Source of the DNA: Pelobates cultripes
Lineage: Eukaryota; Chordata; Amphibia; Anura; Pelobatidae
DNA: 64,000 nucleotides
Assembly: GCA_933207985.1 (NCBI GenBank)
Contig: OW240913.1
Location: 324,735,700-324,799,699, forward strand
Direction: 5' to 3'
A program made the translations under genes and the position numbers. Below the pieces are notes generated by a model. It was given only the letters and a program-made list of their open reading frames with translations. It ran no database searches and was not told the DNA's origin. Positions within the stretch are counted from its first letter, which is position 1; each line of letters starts with the position of its first letter. Of this stretch, positions 34,178 to 45,373 are shown piece by piece.

Positions 34178-35724
34178 CAGTTGCAAGAAAAAGTATGTGA
34201 ACCCTTTGGAATGATATGGATTTCTGCACAAACTGGTCATAAAATGTGATCTGATCATCATCTAATTCACAACAATAGACAATCACAGTCTGCTTAAACT
34301 AATAGCACACATATAATGAAATGTTGGCATGTTTTTATTGAACACACCATGTAAACATTCACAGTGCAGGTGGAAAAAGTATGTGAACCCCTAGACTAAT
34401 GACATCTTCAAGAGCTAATTGGAGTGAGATGTCAGCCAACTGGAGTCCAATCAATGAGATGAGTTTGGATGTGTTAGTTACAGCTGCCCTGCCCTATAAA
34501 AAACACACACCAGTTCTGGGTTTGCTTTTCACAAGAAGCATTGCCTGATGTGAATGATGCCTCGCACAAAAGAGCTCTCAGAAGACCTACGATTAAGAAT
34601 TGTTGACTTGCATAAAGCTGGAAAGGGTTATAAAAGTATCTCCAAAAGCCTTGCTGTTCAGCAGTCCACGGTAAGACAAATTGTCTATAAATGGAGAAAG
34701 TTCAGCACTGCAGCTAGTCTCCCTAGGAGTGGCCATCCTGTAAAGATGACTGCAAGAGCACAGTGCAGACTGCTCAATGAGGTGAAGAAGAATCCTAGAG
34801 TGTCAGCTAAAGACTTACAAAAGTCACTGGCAAATTCTAACATCCCTGTTAGCGTATCTACAATACATAAAACACTAAACAAGAATGTATTTCATGGGAG
34901 GATACTACAGAGGAAGCCACTGCTGTCCAAACAAAACATTGCTGCACATTTACAGTTTGCACAAGAACACCTTGATGTTCCACAGCAGTACTGGCAAAAT
35001 ATTCTGTGGACAGATGAAACCAAAGTTGAGTTGCTTGGAAGAAACACACAACACTATGTGTGGCGAAAAAAAGGCACAGCACACCAACATCAAAACCTCA
35101 TCCCAACTGTGAAGTATGGTGGTGGGGGAATCATGGTTTGGGGCTGCTTTGCTGCATCAGGGCCTGGACGGATTGCTATCATCGAAGGAAAAATGAATTC
35201 CCAAGTTTATCAAGACATTTTTCAGGAAAACTTAAGGCCATCTGTCTACCAGCTGAAGCTCAACAGAAGATGGGTGTTGCAACAGAACAATGACCCAAAG
35301 CATAGAAGTAAATCAACAACAGAATGGCTTAAACAGAAGAAAATACGCCTTCTGAAGTGGCCCAGTCAGAGTCCTGACCTCAACCCAATTGAGATGCTGT
35401 GGCATGACCTCAAGAAAGCGATTTACACCAGACATCCCAAGAATATTTCTGAACTAAAACAGTTCTGCAAAGAGGAATGGTCAAGAATTACTCCTGACTG
35501 TTGTCCACGTCTGATCTGCAACTACAGGAAACATTTGGTTGAAGTTATTGCTGCCAAAAGAGCTTCAACCAGTTATTTAATCCAAGGGTTTACATACTTT
35601 TTCCACATGCACTGTGAATATTTTTAGTTTAAGCAGACTGTGATTGATCAGATCACATTTTATGACCAATTTGTGCGGAAATCCATATCATTCCAAAGGG
35701 TTCACATACTTTTTCTTGCAACTG
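34178..35724 (+). mobile_element. Tc1/mariner transposon, complete, with TA target duplication
   Basis: TA dinucleotides at 34176-34177 and 35725-35726 flank a 1,547-bp element with termini cagttgcaagaaaaagta and its inverse. The left terminal repeat is about 220 bp with two direct-repeat blocks (gaaaaagtatgtgaaccc at about 34186 and again at about 34374), the IR/DR layout of fish and frog Tc1 elements. The right repeat is shorter by about 25 bp in its middle, and its inner block overlaps the end of the transposase frame. The arms are nearly identical, so the insertion is fairly young. Confidence 0.95.
34554..35627 (+). CDS. Tc1-like transposase, open but with second catalytic Asp replaced by Asn
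   Basis: A 357-codon frame with no stop. Residues 1-55 hold the first helix-turn-helix ([28 protein letters not shown]); 58-62 RSGHP stands where a GRP-type hook is usual, Arg to His; 63-110 form the second paired-like domain. The DDE domain has LWTDET (Asp 154), [11 protein letters not shown] (189-199), QQNNDPKH (243-250) and SPDLNPIE (Glu 280). In this family the second catalytic Asp is the first residue of DNDPKH, 34 residues before the Glu spacing; here it is Asn 245, so catalysis should fail. The last 16 residues run into the right terminal repeat, suggesting a lost stop. The second of two adjacent Mets (34557) is the likely family start. Confidence 0.93.
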   Translation: MMPRTKELSEDLRLRIVDLHKAGKGYKSISKSLAVQQSTVRQIVYKWRKFSTAASLPRSGHPVKMTARAQCRLLNEVKKNPRVSAKDLQKSLANSNIPVSVSTIHKTLNKNVFHGRILQRKPLLSKQNIAAHLQFAQEHLDVPQQYWQNILWTDETKVELLGRNTQHYVWRKKGTAHQHQNLIPTVKYGGGGIMVWGCFAASGPGRIAIIEGKMNSQVYQDIFQENLRPSVYQLKLNRRWVLQQNNDPKHRSKSTTEWLKQKKIRLLKWPSQSPDLNPIEMLWHDLKKAIYTRHPKNISELKQFCKEEWSRITPDCCPRLICNYRKHLVEVIAAKRASTSYLIQGFTYFFHMHCEYF

Positions 35725-35869
35725 TATGTAATTAAAAAATTCTGCAATGCGTTTCACCTCTACAATAGGCTTTTTAAAGACAAACATAAGGCAGGGGGAA
35801 ACCACTACATTGAAAGGCATTTAAAAAAGGGGGGTAACACAGCAGCCACCACTGTACCTTCTCCACTAC

Positions 35870-36430
35870 TACTACCTTTAGGCAGAGCAGGTGGGATGTT
35901 GTGGATAATGCCAGCAGTTGACAAAGGCATTCATTCCAGGGTCATGTAAAAACAGCAAGCTAACAAAATCCCTTGCTTTCAAAATCACCTACCTGATTTC
36001 CCAAATGTATGGAGTGTTCCTATTGGCCTCTCTTTATTGGCACATTGGTGGCAGTCCACGGTACCTCGGTATGGTCATTGTGAAGAAGGTCAAACCTTAC
36101 TGGCAATCATACTTGATAGTTGCAGGAAGATTGTTGGACATTGCAATCATAATGTGAAGGGTAACCAACTATTGAGGCAGGAGTAGGAGAAAACAGGACT
36201 TCCCATACACCATCTATAATAGGATTTCAACATGTTGTATCTCCCTTACTACCATATAATTGGAGATGGGTTCCCACTAAGTTGGACATGAGGATCGGAT
36301 AATAATTGGGCAGCTAGTGGCAGTTCTTAAACCATTTAGAGATGTACCAGAAAACTTGAACCACAGTAATTTCAATTTGGGACAGGTCATCCCCCTGTTC
36401 AACGACCTCATGAGAAATAAATCGAGTTAA
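35870..36430 (+). pseudogene. hAT-family (ZBED-like) transposase relic
   Basis: Pieces in changing frames match the hAT transposase middle region in order: CRKIVGHCNHNVKGNQLLRQE near 36118-36180, KTGLPIHHL shortly after, and LVAVLKPFRDVPENLNHSNF then LGQVIPLFNDL near 36311-36415. The last pieces correspond to the stretch that follows the RWNST block in ZBED1-like proteins. Stops and frameshifts throughout mean it is dead. It lies 0.15 kb beyond the complete Tc1 element but is unrelated to it. Element termini not found. Confidence 0.6.
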
Positions 36431-36439
36431 ATTACTTCT

Positions 36440-38016
36440 GCTGCTGCTCTTTTTTTCAAAAGCCTTTTATTGCATTGGATTTACCCTGCATGGATGAGTC
36501 TTGTCGTGTCACTATAACTTCTACCTCCGTAGATGCAGTTGGTATAGCTTGATAGGACACTGTTTTTTTCTTTTACATTGAATGACGATTCTGACACCGC
36601 AGACTAGATGTGTGGCAATGCTTTGTACTTTTCTGGGTGGGGTTAAAATGAGTCGGTAATTGGCCCCTCACTTTTTCCTTTCGTTTTTGGGTCCTGTTGC
36701 TCCCCATCTTTAATAAAAGCTTGCAAGAGGTAAACATTAAATTAAAAAAAAGTAAATTCTCTCACATCAGCATTTTATTTCAAAATAGATATATAATAAA
36801 TTAATAATGATAATTTGTTAACTCATAAATGGCATTGCAAAAATGCCTGATATTGCTAGCCATTAGGCTAAGCGATATTGTAGCCATGTTTGCATTGCAG
36901 CACACTAATAGGCGCTATTTTCCAGAATCTTGCTCATGGACAATATTCAGACAAGCCCAAAGTCCATATGGACGAAGTTCGGAGCAATCAAAGTAACTTT
37001 TTTTTCAGATAAAGTGAATCAGTTGATTCAAATTGTTCACCGTGTACAAATGTATAAAATACATATAATATTTGAAACACAGAGCATATACATGAGTTAA
37101 CATTAAAAACACATACCCAGGTTTAAAGAGGGTAATAGTTGCTTCTTCATTTCTAAGACAACCAGATAGCTAACTAAAAGTTAGTTATTGGCAGTGTTAA
37201 AAGTTTCTAAAATCAATATTGTATCATTATACCGTAGTTTAACTGCTTTTAATGCCAAGCCAGAGCAAAGTGTGCATATTAGTTAACTCTAGCAATGTTG
37301 TAAACACAGCGAATGTATTTATACAGCACTGTTCAAAAGCAGTCCAACAGCATGTCAGTGTAAATAGAAATTCTCTGTTCTTTGCATCACAGATTGGCAA
37401 AGTATATGAAACTCAGAAGTGCAGAGGAGGTAAGAAAGTTTTTCATTACCTCAACTACTCAACCTAGTAAAGGCTGTAATAGCATTTATTAAGGTGATGG
37501 AACATAGGAACCGCCATTTCCTCTTTAAATATACCAATTTAAAAAAGGAATGGGTCATTAGGAATTTATAGAGCTGCTGCTCTCCTACTGATGTATGTTA
37601 GGAAGGTCAGTTTGCACTGCATTGCTGTAACTCAATCTATGGCTGTGGCTAGACGAAATAGATCTGCATAAATACACATAATAACCAATTTGGGAAAAAA
37701 ATATTAGGCTTGGGCATTTGGTGTCAAACGAATTGCGATTTATCTGAATTTTGGTCGGTCGGCTGTTCTAACTTTCTGCACTCTGAATGGTACATGGACA
37801 TATAACAAAACAAGTGAAATGGTCAATGGACGAACAGTTTTACTTTGTGATTCACAGGTCCATTCATGGCATAAAAAAAAAAAGTTGCTTGATGGGAAAA
37901 AGATGACTGATGGTTAGGGGACAGCACTAAATGTAGGTTTTATTCACAGGTCAAGTGAAAAGGATGAGCCAATATATGGAAAAAGGAGGAGCAGTAAAAA
38001 AAAAAAAAAAAAACGA

Positions 38017-38020
<4 letters not shown>
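36440..38020. other. No gene seen
   Basis: AT-rich sequence; a 71-codon frame at 37252-37467 has no recognisable feature. A-runs at about 37875 and 37996-38013. Confidence 0.5.

Positions 38021-38022
<2 letters not shown>

Positions 38023-38101
<79 letters not shown>
38023..38101 (+). repeat. (TA)n microsatellite
   Basis: About 39 uninterrupted TA units follow an A-run and abut the TTAA edge of the next MITE. The peptide of alternating Ile and Tyr across it is an artefact. Confidence 0.97.
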
Positions 38102-38104
<3 letters not shown>

Positions 38105-38105
38105 A

Positions 38106-38605
38106 AGGAACACTATAGTCACCTAAACAACTTTAGCTTTAATTAAGCAGTTTTTGTGTGTAGATCATGCCTCTCGGGTTTCACTGCTCAATTCACTGCC
38201 ATTTAGGAGTTAAATCACTTTGTTTCTGTTTATGACACCTCCCCTGGCTATGATTGACAGAGCCTACATGAAAAAAAAAACTGGGTTCACTTTCAATCTT
38301 TGAACTTTAATCACATACAGGAGGCTCTTGCAGGGTTTAGCAAGCTATTAATACAGCAGGGGATAAGAAAATCTTAATTAAACAAAACTTGCAATAAAGG
38401 AAGTATAAACTTTAGGTGACTCTTTACAGGAAGTGTTTAGGAAGGCTGGGCAAGTCACATGCAGGGAGGTGTGACTAGGGTTCATAAACAAAGGGATTTA
38501 ACTCCTAAATGGCAGATAATTGAGCATTGAGACTGCATGGGGCATGTTCTATACACCAAAACCGCTTCATTAAGCTAAAGTTGTTTTGGTAACTATAGTG
38601 TCCCT
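38106..38605. mobile_element. TTAA-flanked palindromic MITE, complete, 0.5 kb
   Basis: The left end aggaacactatagtcacct follows TTAA (38102-38105); the right end aactatagtgtccct precedes ttat, a one-base change from TTAA. Arms of roughly 200 bp pair across the element, for example gccatttaggagttaaatca with its inverse near 38490-38512. Same family as 29865-30377. It sits exactly at the end of a (TA)n run. No coding capacity. Confidence 0.85.
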
Positions 38606-38873
38606 TTATTACATATATGATAAATCAATATAAAGTGCTTCATTTGCTCTCTTTTTCCCCTCTTTTGGGTAGTTATCATTTGATCTGTGAATCAAATGGC
38701 GGGAAAATGTACCTATCAGTGTACTGCAAAATATATACATAACCCAAATAGCGCTTAGCCAAAACATACATTTTACCTGTGCTAATACTTTGCATCTAGT
38801 TTAAGTAACTGATTCCGAGCTTCTGTTGAATTCATATGATAATAGATAATACATTAAAGGCAGTAAATACAAC

Positions 38874-39028
38874 CTGGGATGTTCACTAATGAGGGAATTC
38901 AAAGTGAATTCACTGAGAATTTAAAATTTAAGGTAAAAAAGGATAAATGTTAGTAGTTCTTCCAGTCCGGTTACTTTGGCCTTAAATTTAAAATTCACTT
39001 TAAATTCTCACTTTATTAAATAACCCTG
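38874..39028. mobile_element. MITE, CAGGGTTATTCACTA family, complete
   Basis: Begins ctgggatgttcactaa and ends ctttattaaataaccctg, with inner arms gaattcaaagtgaattcac and the matching aaattcactttaaattctc. 155 bp, almost wholly inverted repeat. Confidence 0.75.
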
Positions 39029-39029
39029 T

Positions 39030-40997
39030 ATGTGTACCATAATTTGCAGAATATACTATTACCTAAATAGAACCATAGAGTGAGAGAAGCTGGATAAAAA
39101 ATATTCCTGTAAGGATGAAATGTGAGTTTCTTTAACCTAGGCAAAATCCCAAATGCTAAATATTCTATGGAAAAAAAAAATCTGCAATCAAAATTCAATG
39201 TTTCCCAATATATATGGATTTTCGTCAACCTTGTAGAATAATGTGTACAATATAAGCCAGCAAAAAGTACTTTCTTTCATCCCTGAGGACAGATGTGGTC
39301 ACACAAGCATGCCAAGTTTATATCCATATGTGGAAGTACATTTCTGAAATATCTCTCCATCCCGAATGGAAAAGCATGTCATAATGTGGCTAAAAGGATC
39401 CCTACAGTATTATAGTGCACTAAAATTATACTTCGACATCCAATAGTAATGTTGTTTTATTAAAATTATCTCTAGAAAATCAAACATTTTTATTGTCCTT
39501 TTTGAGTTCTTCTTCATATATTTGATTTGTTTCTGATACTATTTCCAAACTAAGAACTTAACAAATAGATCATTTCGGGTAAATCAGCATTTTTGTTTCT
39601 TTCCGCAGAATCAAAGTATCATTTATTGGAGATTTTTATTTTTTAAGAATTAGAAGTTGCCTATTTCTGCCTCTTGTGGCAAGTCCTGAAATTATTCCGA
39701 TTAATGTAATACCAGTTTAATGGAACTTTTTTAGTGGGTATGTCATTAAAAAATGGTATTTCCACGTAGGAAATCTTTAAGTCACGCACTTATTTAAATA
39801 ATATGTCTGATTTGCTTTTTAGAAGATTTAATATCAATGAGTTCATAAAACAAATGGAACACCTGCTCAAATCCTTAGAGTACTCTGAACCCATGCAGAA
39901 CAATAAAAGAGGCTTATCTTGAATTTAGGATTTGGTAAACCCATTTCTTATAATGACTAAAATTGCATCTCAATTGAATTTTGAGGCTAGCGCACTTAAA
40001 CAAGGACTGCATGTCAGGTGTCTGTAGACCATGAGAGCGCTTACCTCATAAACAAAGATTCTCATGACAGTCTCTCAAGTGAATTCTCCACCTCATAAAC
40101 ATGTCAGATCAGCTCTGTGCTCTTTAGGAGAAACTTTCCACCAAAATTAAGACATGGAAACAAACACTGGATATTGCCATTCACAGCTAATCCTGTATGT
40201 TAACCCAACCTGTAATTAAGCGGGGGGAAAAGGTTATTTTTCTGTGATTTGTGTTTTCAGCTTTTAGGTGGCTGGTTAAGTTATACATTTTGCATCGGAG
40301 GTAGGATTATATGTACTGTACAGGATGTTTGCCGTTTTTCGAGTTAACTAGGTGTGAGGTCCTAAAATGATTACATGTAAACAGGCATTTGTGTGGTCTG
40401 TATGCATTATATAATTCATTGGTTTTTTTTTTGTGTTAAAACTATTTCGACTTAGCACTGTTACTTCTGGGGTCTTTATATTTTTTGCAAAGACCATAAA
40501 ATGATAAGTTTACGTGTGTGAAAGTGGTCAAGGTGGACGTAGTCGGGGCATATGCTTATCTTACAATGTCTCTCCATGTTGTCACCATCTTTTTTCCATC
40601 ATACTTTATTGGCACTTGATGACTATATCCACCAGGAGCCATTTTCCCTACTGTACTCTTGCACGTGCATGAGCGGTCAATGCAGGGTCTAAAGAGGATC
40701 TGCAAGATGGTGGGATCTTCCATTGGTCGTCACTTATCGTGCATGGAGTAAGATGGTGCCTGCTCCCATCAGCCATCATTTCTCATCTTTCAAATTCAGA
40801 GTCAAAATTAGCTTTTCATTAAGATTCTATCTTTGTAGAAGTCACAAGAGACAGAGCAACTTTAAAAATTAAATATGCTGTTTCTCAGAGCTGGCTGTTT
40901 TCCTGGTGCAAGTTCCTAAAGCTTACATCGTGTAGGGATCTCTGTATTGCAGCTCTGTGTATTCCATCACAGGGATTATGGCTGTGTGGGATAGTTA
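39030..40997. other. No gene seen
   Basis: No recognisable coding or element structure on either strand. Scattered short open frames only. Confidence 0.5.
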
Positions 40998-42657
40998 CAG
41001 GGCTGGCTTTAAATGTCAGGCGTCTGTAGGTAAAAATGTCTACCTCTCCAACCCCAAGTAAGGCAAATAAAATATGTTTAATGAATTTATTAATTGGGCA
41101 TTGCAAGCCTAAAACATATTTATATTTAACAACTGCCTATGTATAAATCTATGTGCATATTTCTGATTTGCTTGTAATGCATTATGTGAATCTGTGAGTA
41201 TAGTGAGTGTATGCAACTGTGTAAATGCAGAGTTAAAGACAATGCTAGAAGTCATTAGGGTGTGTGTATGTGTGACAGTCTGAAACTGTGTGTGTATGTG
41301 TGTCTGTGCGTGCATGTGTGTGTGTGTGACAGACAGTCTCTAACTGTGTGTGTGTGTGTGTGTGTGCATGTAACTGTGTGTGTAACTGCCTCTAAGTGTG
41401 TGTGACTGGATGTAACATTGTGGGTGACTGCCTGTAAAGTAACAGTGTGTCACTGTCTGCTTGTAACTTTGTGTGTCTGTCTGTAACTGTGTGTGTGTGT
41501 GTGTCACCACCTGCAGCTGTGTGTGTGTATCTTTGTGCCTGTAACTGTGCCTGTCTCCATGTAACTGTGTGTGACTATCTAACTGTGTATATGTGTGTTA
41601 CTGTCTGCCTGTAACGGTGTGTGACTGTCTAACTGTTTATGTGTGTGTGAATGTCTGCCTGTATGTGTGTGACTGTCTAACTGTGTGTATGTGTGTGTGA
41701 CTGTCTGCCTGTAACGGTGTGTGACTGTCTAACTGTGTATGTGTGTGTGTGTGACTGTCTGCCTGTAACAGTCTGTGTGTGACTGTCTAACTGTGTGTAT
41801 GTGTGTGTGACTGTCTGCCTGTAACTGTGTGTGTGACTGTCTAACTGTGTGTATGTGTGTGTGTGTGTGACTGTCTGCCTGTAATGGTGTGTGTGTGACT
41901 GTCTGTAACTGTGTGTATGTGTGTGTAACTGTATGCCTCTAACTCTGTGGGTGACTGTCTACAACAGTGTATGTGTATCTGTCTGCCTGTAACAGTGTGT
42001 GCGTTTGTGTGTGTATCTTTGTGCCTGTAACTGTGTGTGACTGTCTGTGTGTATATGTGTGTTACTGCCTGCCTGTAACTATGTGTCTGTCTGCCTGTAA
42101 CTGTGTGTGACTGTCTAACTGTGTGTGTGTATGTCTATCTGACTGTAACGGTCTGTGTATGACTGTCTGTAACTGGGTGTGACTATCTGCCTGTAACGGT
42201 GTGTGTGTGTGACTGTCTGTCTCTGTGTGTTTGTGTGTGTTACTGCAGCTGTGTGCGTATCTTTGTGCCTGTAACTGTGTGTGACTGTCTGTGTGTATAT
42301 GTGTGTTACTGCCTGCCTGTAACAGTGTGTGTGACTGTCTGTAACTGTGTGTATGTGTGTGTGACTGTCTGCCTCTAACGGTGTGTGTGTGACTGCCTGC
42401 AACTGTGTTTATGTCTATCTGTCTGCCTGTAACAGTCTGTAAGTGAGTGTAACTGTGTCTATAACTGTTTGTGTGTGACTGTCTGCCTGTAACTGTGTGT
42501 GTGACAGATTCCCAGCACACTGGACCATCAGAGAATAGCATGCCTCCCTATTTGCAAGGTTGAAGAGGTGTGATCGGGGGGCGGGGGGGTGAGGGGAAGA
42601 AGGGGGCGCAGTGAAGATTTTTCGCACAGGGCGCCTATTGGCCCAAGGCCAGCCCTG
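40998..42657. mobile_element. hAT-like non-autonomous element carrying a GT minisatellite
   Basis: The left terminus cagggctggctttaaatg is mirrored by ggcccaaggccagccctg at 42640-42657, giving a CAGGGCTGGC-type inverted repeat. No clear 8-bp duplication is seen, so the ends could in principle belong to two elements. Most of the interior is the minisatellite at 41210-42510. Confidence 0.55.
41210..42510 (+). repeat. GT-rich minisatellite, about 1.3 kb
   Basis: Degenerate tandem units combine gtgtgtgactgtct, aactgtgtgtatgtg and gcctgtaac blocks, about 50-60 bp per higher-order unit, repeated more than 15 times. The Thr/His/Gln-rich minus-strand frames across it (42062-42541 and others) are repeat translations and not genes. 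Confidence 0.9.
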
Positions 42658-42833
42658 CCTATGATTGATATTAGAGCTGCTGGAGTGGTTATACAGTGTG
42701 CATCTCTCAGAGCTTCCACTGCTAATCCTGCAATGCATTTCCTGCGTGAGAGATTGTTAGTGGGCAGATGGGAAATAATCCCTTCCAGTTTATGTCCAGC
42801 CTTCCACACAGACACTGGAGGAACTGCTACAAC

Positions 42834-43608
42834 GATAGACATAGAACACATAGACGCTGCATTACGTGCTGAGCGAAGAGGAATGCGGCCGTCATCTTGG
42901 ACCAGTCGCCGCTCTACTAAAGCTATTGAAGAACACTTAGAAAGTCTATCTCACAAAAGGTAAGTGAAGGACTTGGGACAGTTAATACCCCTACCCCTTA
43001 ATACCCTACCCCTTAATACCCCTACCCCTTAGTAACCCTACCCCTTTATACCCCTACCCCTAAATCCCCTTTGTCCTACCCCTTAAGACTCCTACCCCAT
43101 GTCATTAATACCCCTACCTCAGGTCATTAATACCCCTACAGTGTTAATACCCCTACCCCAGCCTATCCCAGCACACATAGTCCTTAATACCCCTACCCCA
43201 GCACACACAGTGTTAATACACATAGTGTGCTGGGGTAGGGGTATTAACACTGTGTGTGCTGGGGTAGGGGTATTAACACTGTGTGTGCTGGGGTAGGGGT
43301 ATTAACACTGTAGGGATAGGGGTATTAAGGACCTGGGGTAGGGGTATTAATGACATGGGGTAGGGGTATTAAGGGGTAGAACTAGGGGTATTAAGGACTA
43401 GGACTAGGGGTATTAAGTGGTAGGGGTATTGAGGGGTAGGGGTATTAGGTGCCCCAAGTCATTTGCTTACCTTTTGTGAGATGGACTTTCAAAGGGTTCT
43501 TCAATAGCTTCAGTAGAGCGGCGACCGGTCCAAGATGGCGGCCGCATTCCTCGCCGCTCAGCACACAATGCCATAGACGTGCGGCGTCTATGTGTTCTAT
43601 GTCTATGG
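42834..43608. repeat. Large foldback (inverted repeat) with mirrored CTACCCC/GGGGTAG arms
   Basis: The left arm (42834-43206) and right arm (43225-43608) are inverted copies around a centre near 43215. Outer parts carry tagacatagaacacatagac, then a CpG-rich block with a YY1-like caagatggcggccgc (43531-43545; changed to ...atgacgg... in the left arm), then aaaaggtaagt, a consensus-like splice donor on each arm. The inner parts are tandem taatacccctacccc units on the left and the complement on the right. An 8-bp stem (catagacg/cgtctatg) lies in the right arm at 43572-43592. No flanking duplication was identified. Confidence 0.85.
42970..43440. repeat. Tandem TAATACCCCTACCCC repeat, inverted at its centre
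   Basis: Units of about 15-25 bp (taatacccctacccc with optional agcacacacag) run head to tail to about 43205 and then in reverse complement to about 43440. The G-rich half has many ggggtagggg blocks with quadruplex potential. Confidence 0.9.
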
Positions 43609-43639
43609 CTACAACATTTAGTTTTACACCCTTTATAAC

Positions 43640-44856
43640 TGTTCCTGTGGGTCTGCTATTAGGGGTAATTTGGCAACTGAGAACTCTGGGCACGGTTCCT
43701 GGTATTTATCTCTCCTACCAGCATATTTAAGCTCAAAAAAGCCCCTTCTAGGTCAGGCATCTTCAGGCAGGGTAGTTATGTTATCTCCTCATTGTTCCCA
43801 GTTCTGTGTGTTTTTTTGTATTTTACTCAGCCTTAACTGTTGTATTGGAATCTCTGTATTGTATCCAGCTATGTGTATTGTATAGGTATCTTTGTATTGT
43901 GCCCAGCTCTGTATGTATCTGGTTTTTGTGGAATGGTTATTTCTGTATTGTACTCAGCTCTATATATTTTACCGATATCTTTATGTTGTGCCCAGCTTGT
44001 TTTATTGTATGAGCATCTCTGTATTATGATCAGATCTCTGTATTGTATGAGTATCTCTGTACTGTATAGGAAAGAGTAAAAATCTGCGGAAGGTCATTAA
44101 TACCCCTACTGCCATCTTAAAACTTCACCAGCTGCCACTGATAGATGCACTCTGTATGTTGGGTGGCTGAATTGATTGAGTTGCTCTTGCACAATTTGCT
44201 CACTGTAAGTGTTCTTCTGCAAAGTGTATCTAGCTTCTTCATTGAGCTAAAACACTTCTGATACTGGTCCCATGACAGGGTTGGCAAGGTTACAATTTGT
44301 CTGCAGGCCTCTAGCCTATAGTAGCTATTGGCTTATCCATTAAACCATTTTTCTGCTGATTACAATTGCAAGAGGAGCTTTGGAATGTCTGTTGGCACAG
44401 CACTGCAGAAGGGAAGCAGCAGGAAGGATAGGGTCTTTATAAGCCTAGCACTGTATGACTTTGAGCTTGGGCTGGTAGTTGACATCCGTAGTTTCAATGC
44501 TCTCCAGGTCTGGACTGGACCACTGATATATTTTCAAGATACTGTGGTATCTGAGGCTGACAGGCTGTCAAACTATGATGAGTATCGAGGTGTTAGAAAA
44601 TGGCTCTGGTGTGAATCATTCAGATCTAATGACAATCAGAAGACACACTGGATGTCACTGCCACCATTTGAGTCATGAGAAACAGACTGTGTGCTTCTTG
44701 CAAATTTCTTTTAATGCTCTGTTATTTATTTTTTCAGTCAGCATCCAGAGAACCCATGGTAGGACAAGAAGATCTGAGGTGAGCAAAATTGCAGGATATA
44801 CCTGCTTGCTCACTTCCCCAGAGTAATGGAAATCCAAAACTCAGATCGTACTGCCA
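43640..44856. other. No recognisable gene
   Basis: A CTGTATTG-rich stretch at 43840-44070 is a loose tandem repeat of ctgtattgta with cagctctg. A 116-codon plus-strand frame (44328-44678) is the longest open stretch here but has no motif, signal peptide or family resemblance I can name, so I do not call it a gene. Confidence 0.45.
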
Positions 44857-44860
44857 TTAA

Positions 44861-45369
44861 AAGAACAAACCAGACACCATCACAACGTGATTGGAATTAA
44901 GTTGTTATGGTGAATTAAGATCCTAGGCACTGGCTTTTCTCAAGGGAAGAAACGGTTAACAAACTCTAACCCCAAAATCTTCAATCAAGATCTGCAGCTG
45001 AACTTCCATTCCAGTCCATGGGTTCAGTCAGGAAGCCTTAGACTGGGCTCCTTTGATGATGCTCTCAACCTACCAGTAGCTTTCCATTCACAAAACAAAG
45101 TGAAAAGGGTACATATATTTTTCACTTTGTTTTGCATATGGGGGAGTTAGTGGTAGGCTGAGAGCCTGAACTGAAGTTTCAAGCCTTTCAAAGGTGCCCA
45201 ATCCGAGGCTTCTCAATCAAAGCATTGGACTGAAATGGACATTAAGAGGCAAGAGGTGCCCGACACCGGACTGAAGGATCTGCGGTTAAACGGTTTATTA
45301 ACAGTTTGACCTTTTTACACAATAACAACTTAATTCTGATGAAGTTGTTATGGTGCCCAGAGTGTCCCT
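44861..45369. mobile_element. TTAA-flanked palindromic MITE, 0.5 kb
   Basis: TTAA at 44857-44860 and 45370-45373. The left end aagaacaaaccagacaccat and the complement of the right end, aagggacactctgggcacca, pair; the arms continue through aattaagttgttatggtg. An internal palindrome includes caaaacaaagtgaaaa (45091-45106) and its inverse at 45118-45134. Related in end sequence to the other AGGGACACT elements. Confidence 0.75.
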
Positions 45370-45373
45370 TTAA

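Noticed and set aside
37955..38146. Frame with alternating Ile and Tyr
   Set aside because: (TA)n microsatellite.
42062..42541. 159-codon minus-strand frame rich in Thr, His and Gln
   Set aside because: Translation of the GT minisatellite; repeats are DNA-level and no protein family fits.
42589..42963. 124-codon frame ending at a splice-donor-like site in the 43-kb foldback
   Set aside because: The first half lies in a hAT-like end and the matching right arm has an 11-base length difference that shifts frame, so coding is not conserved between arms.
41100..43440. Possible CRISPR-like array from regular repeats
   Set aside because: The units are contiguous degenerate tandem repeats without unique spacers, in a vertebrate genome.
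44328..44678. 116-codon plus-strand frame
   Set aside because: No motif, no family resemblance, no splice or promoter context; length is within chance for the region.
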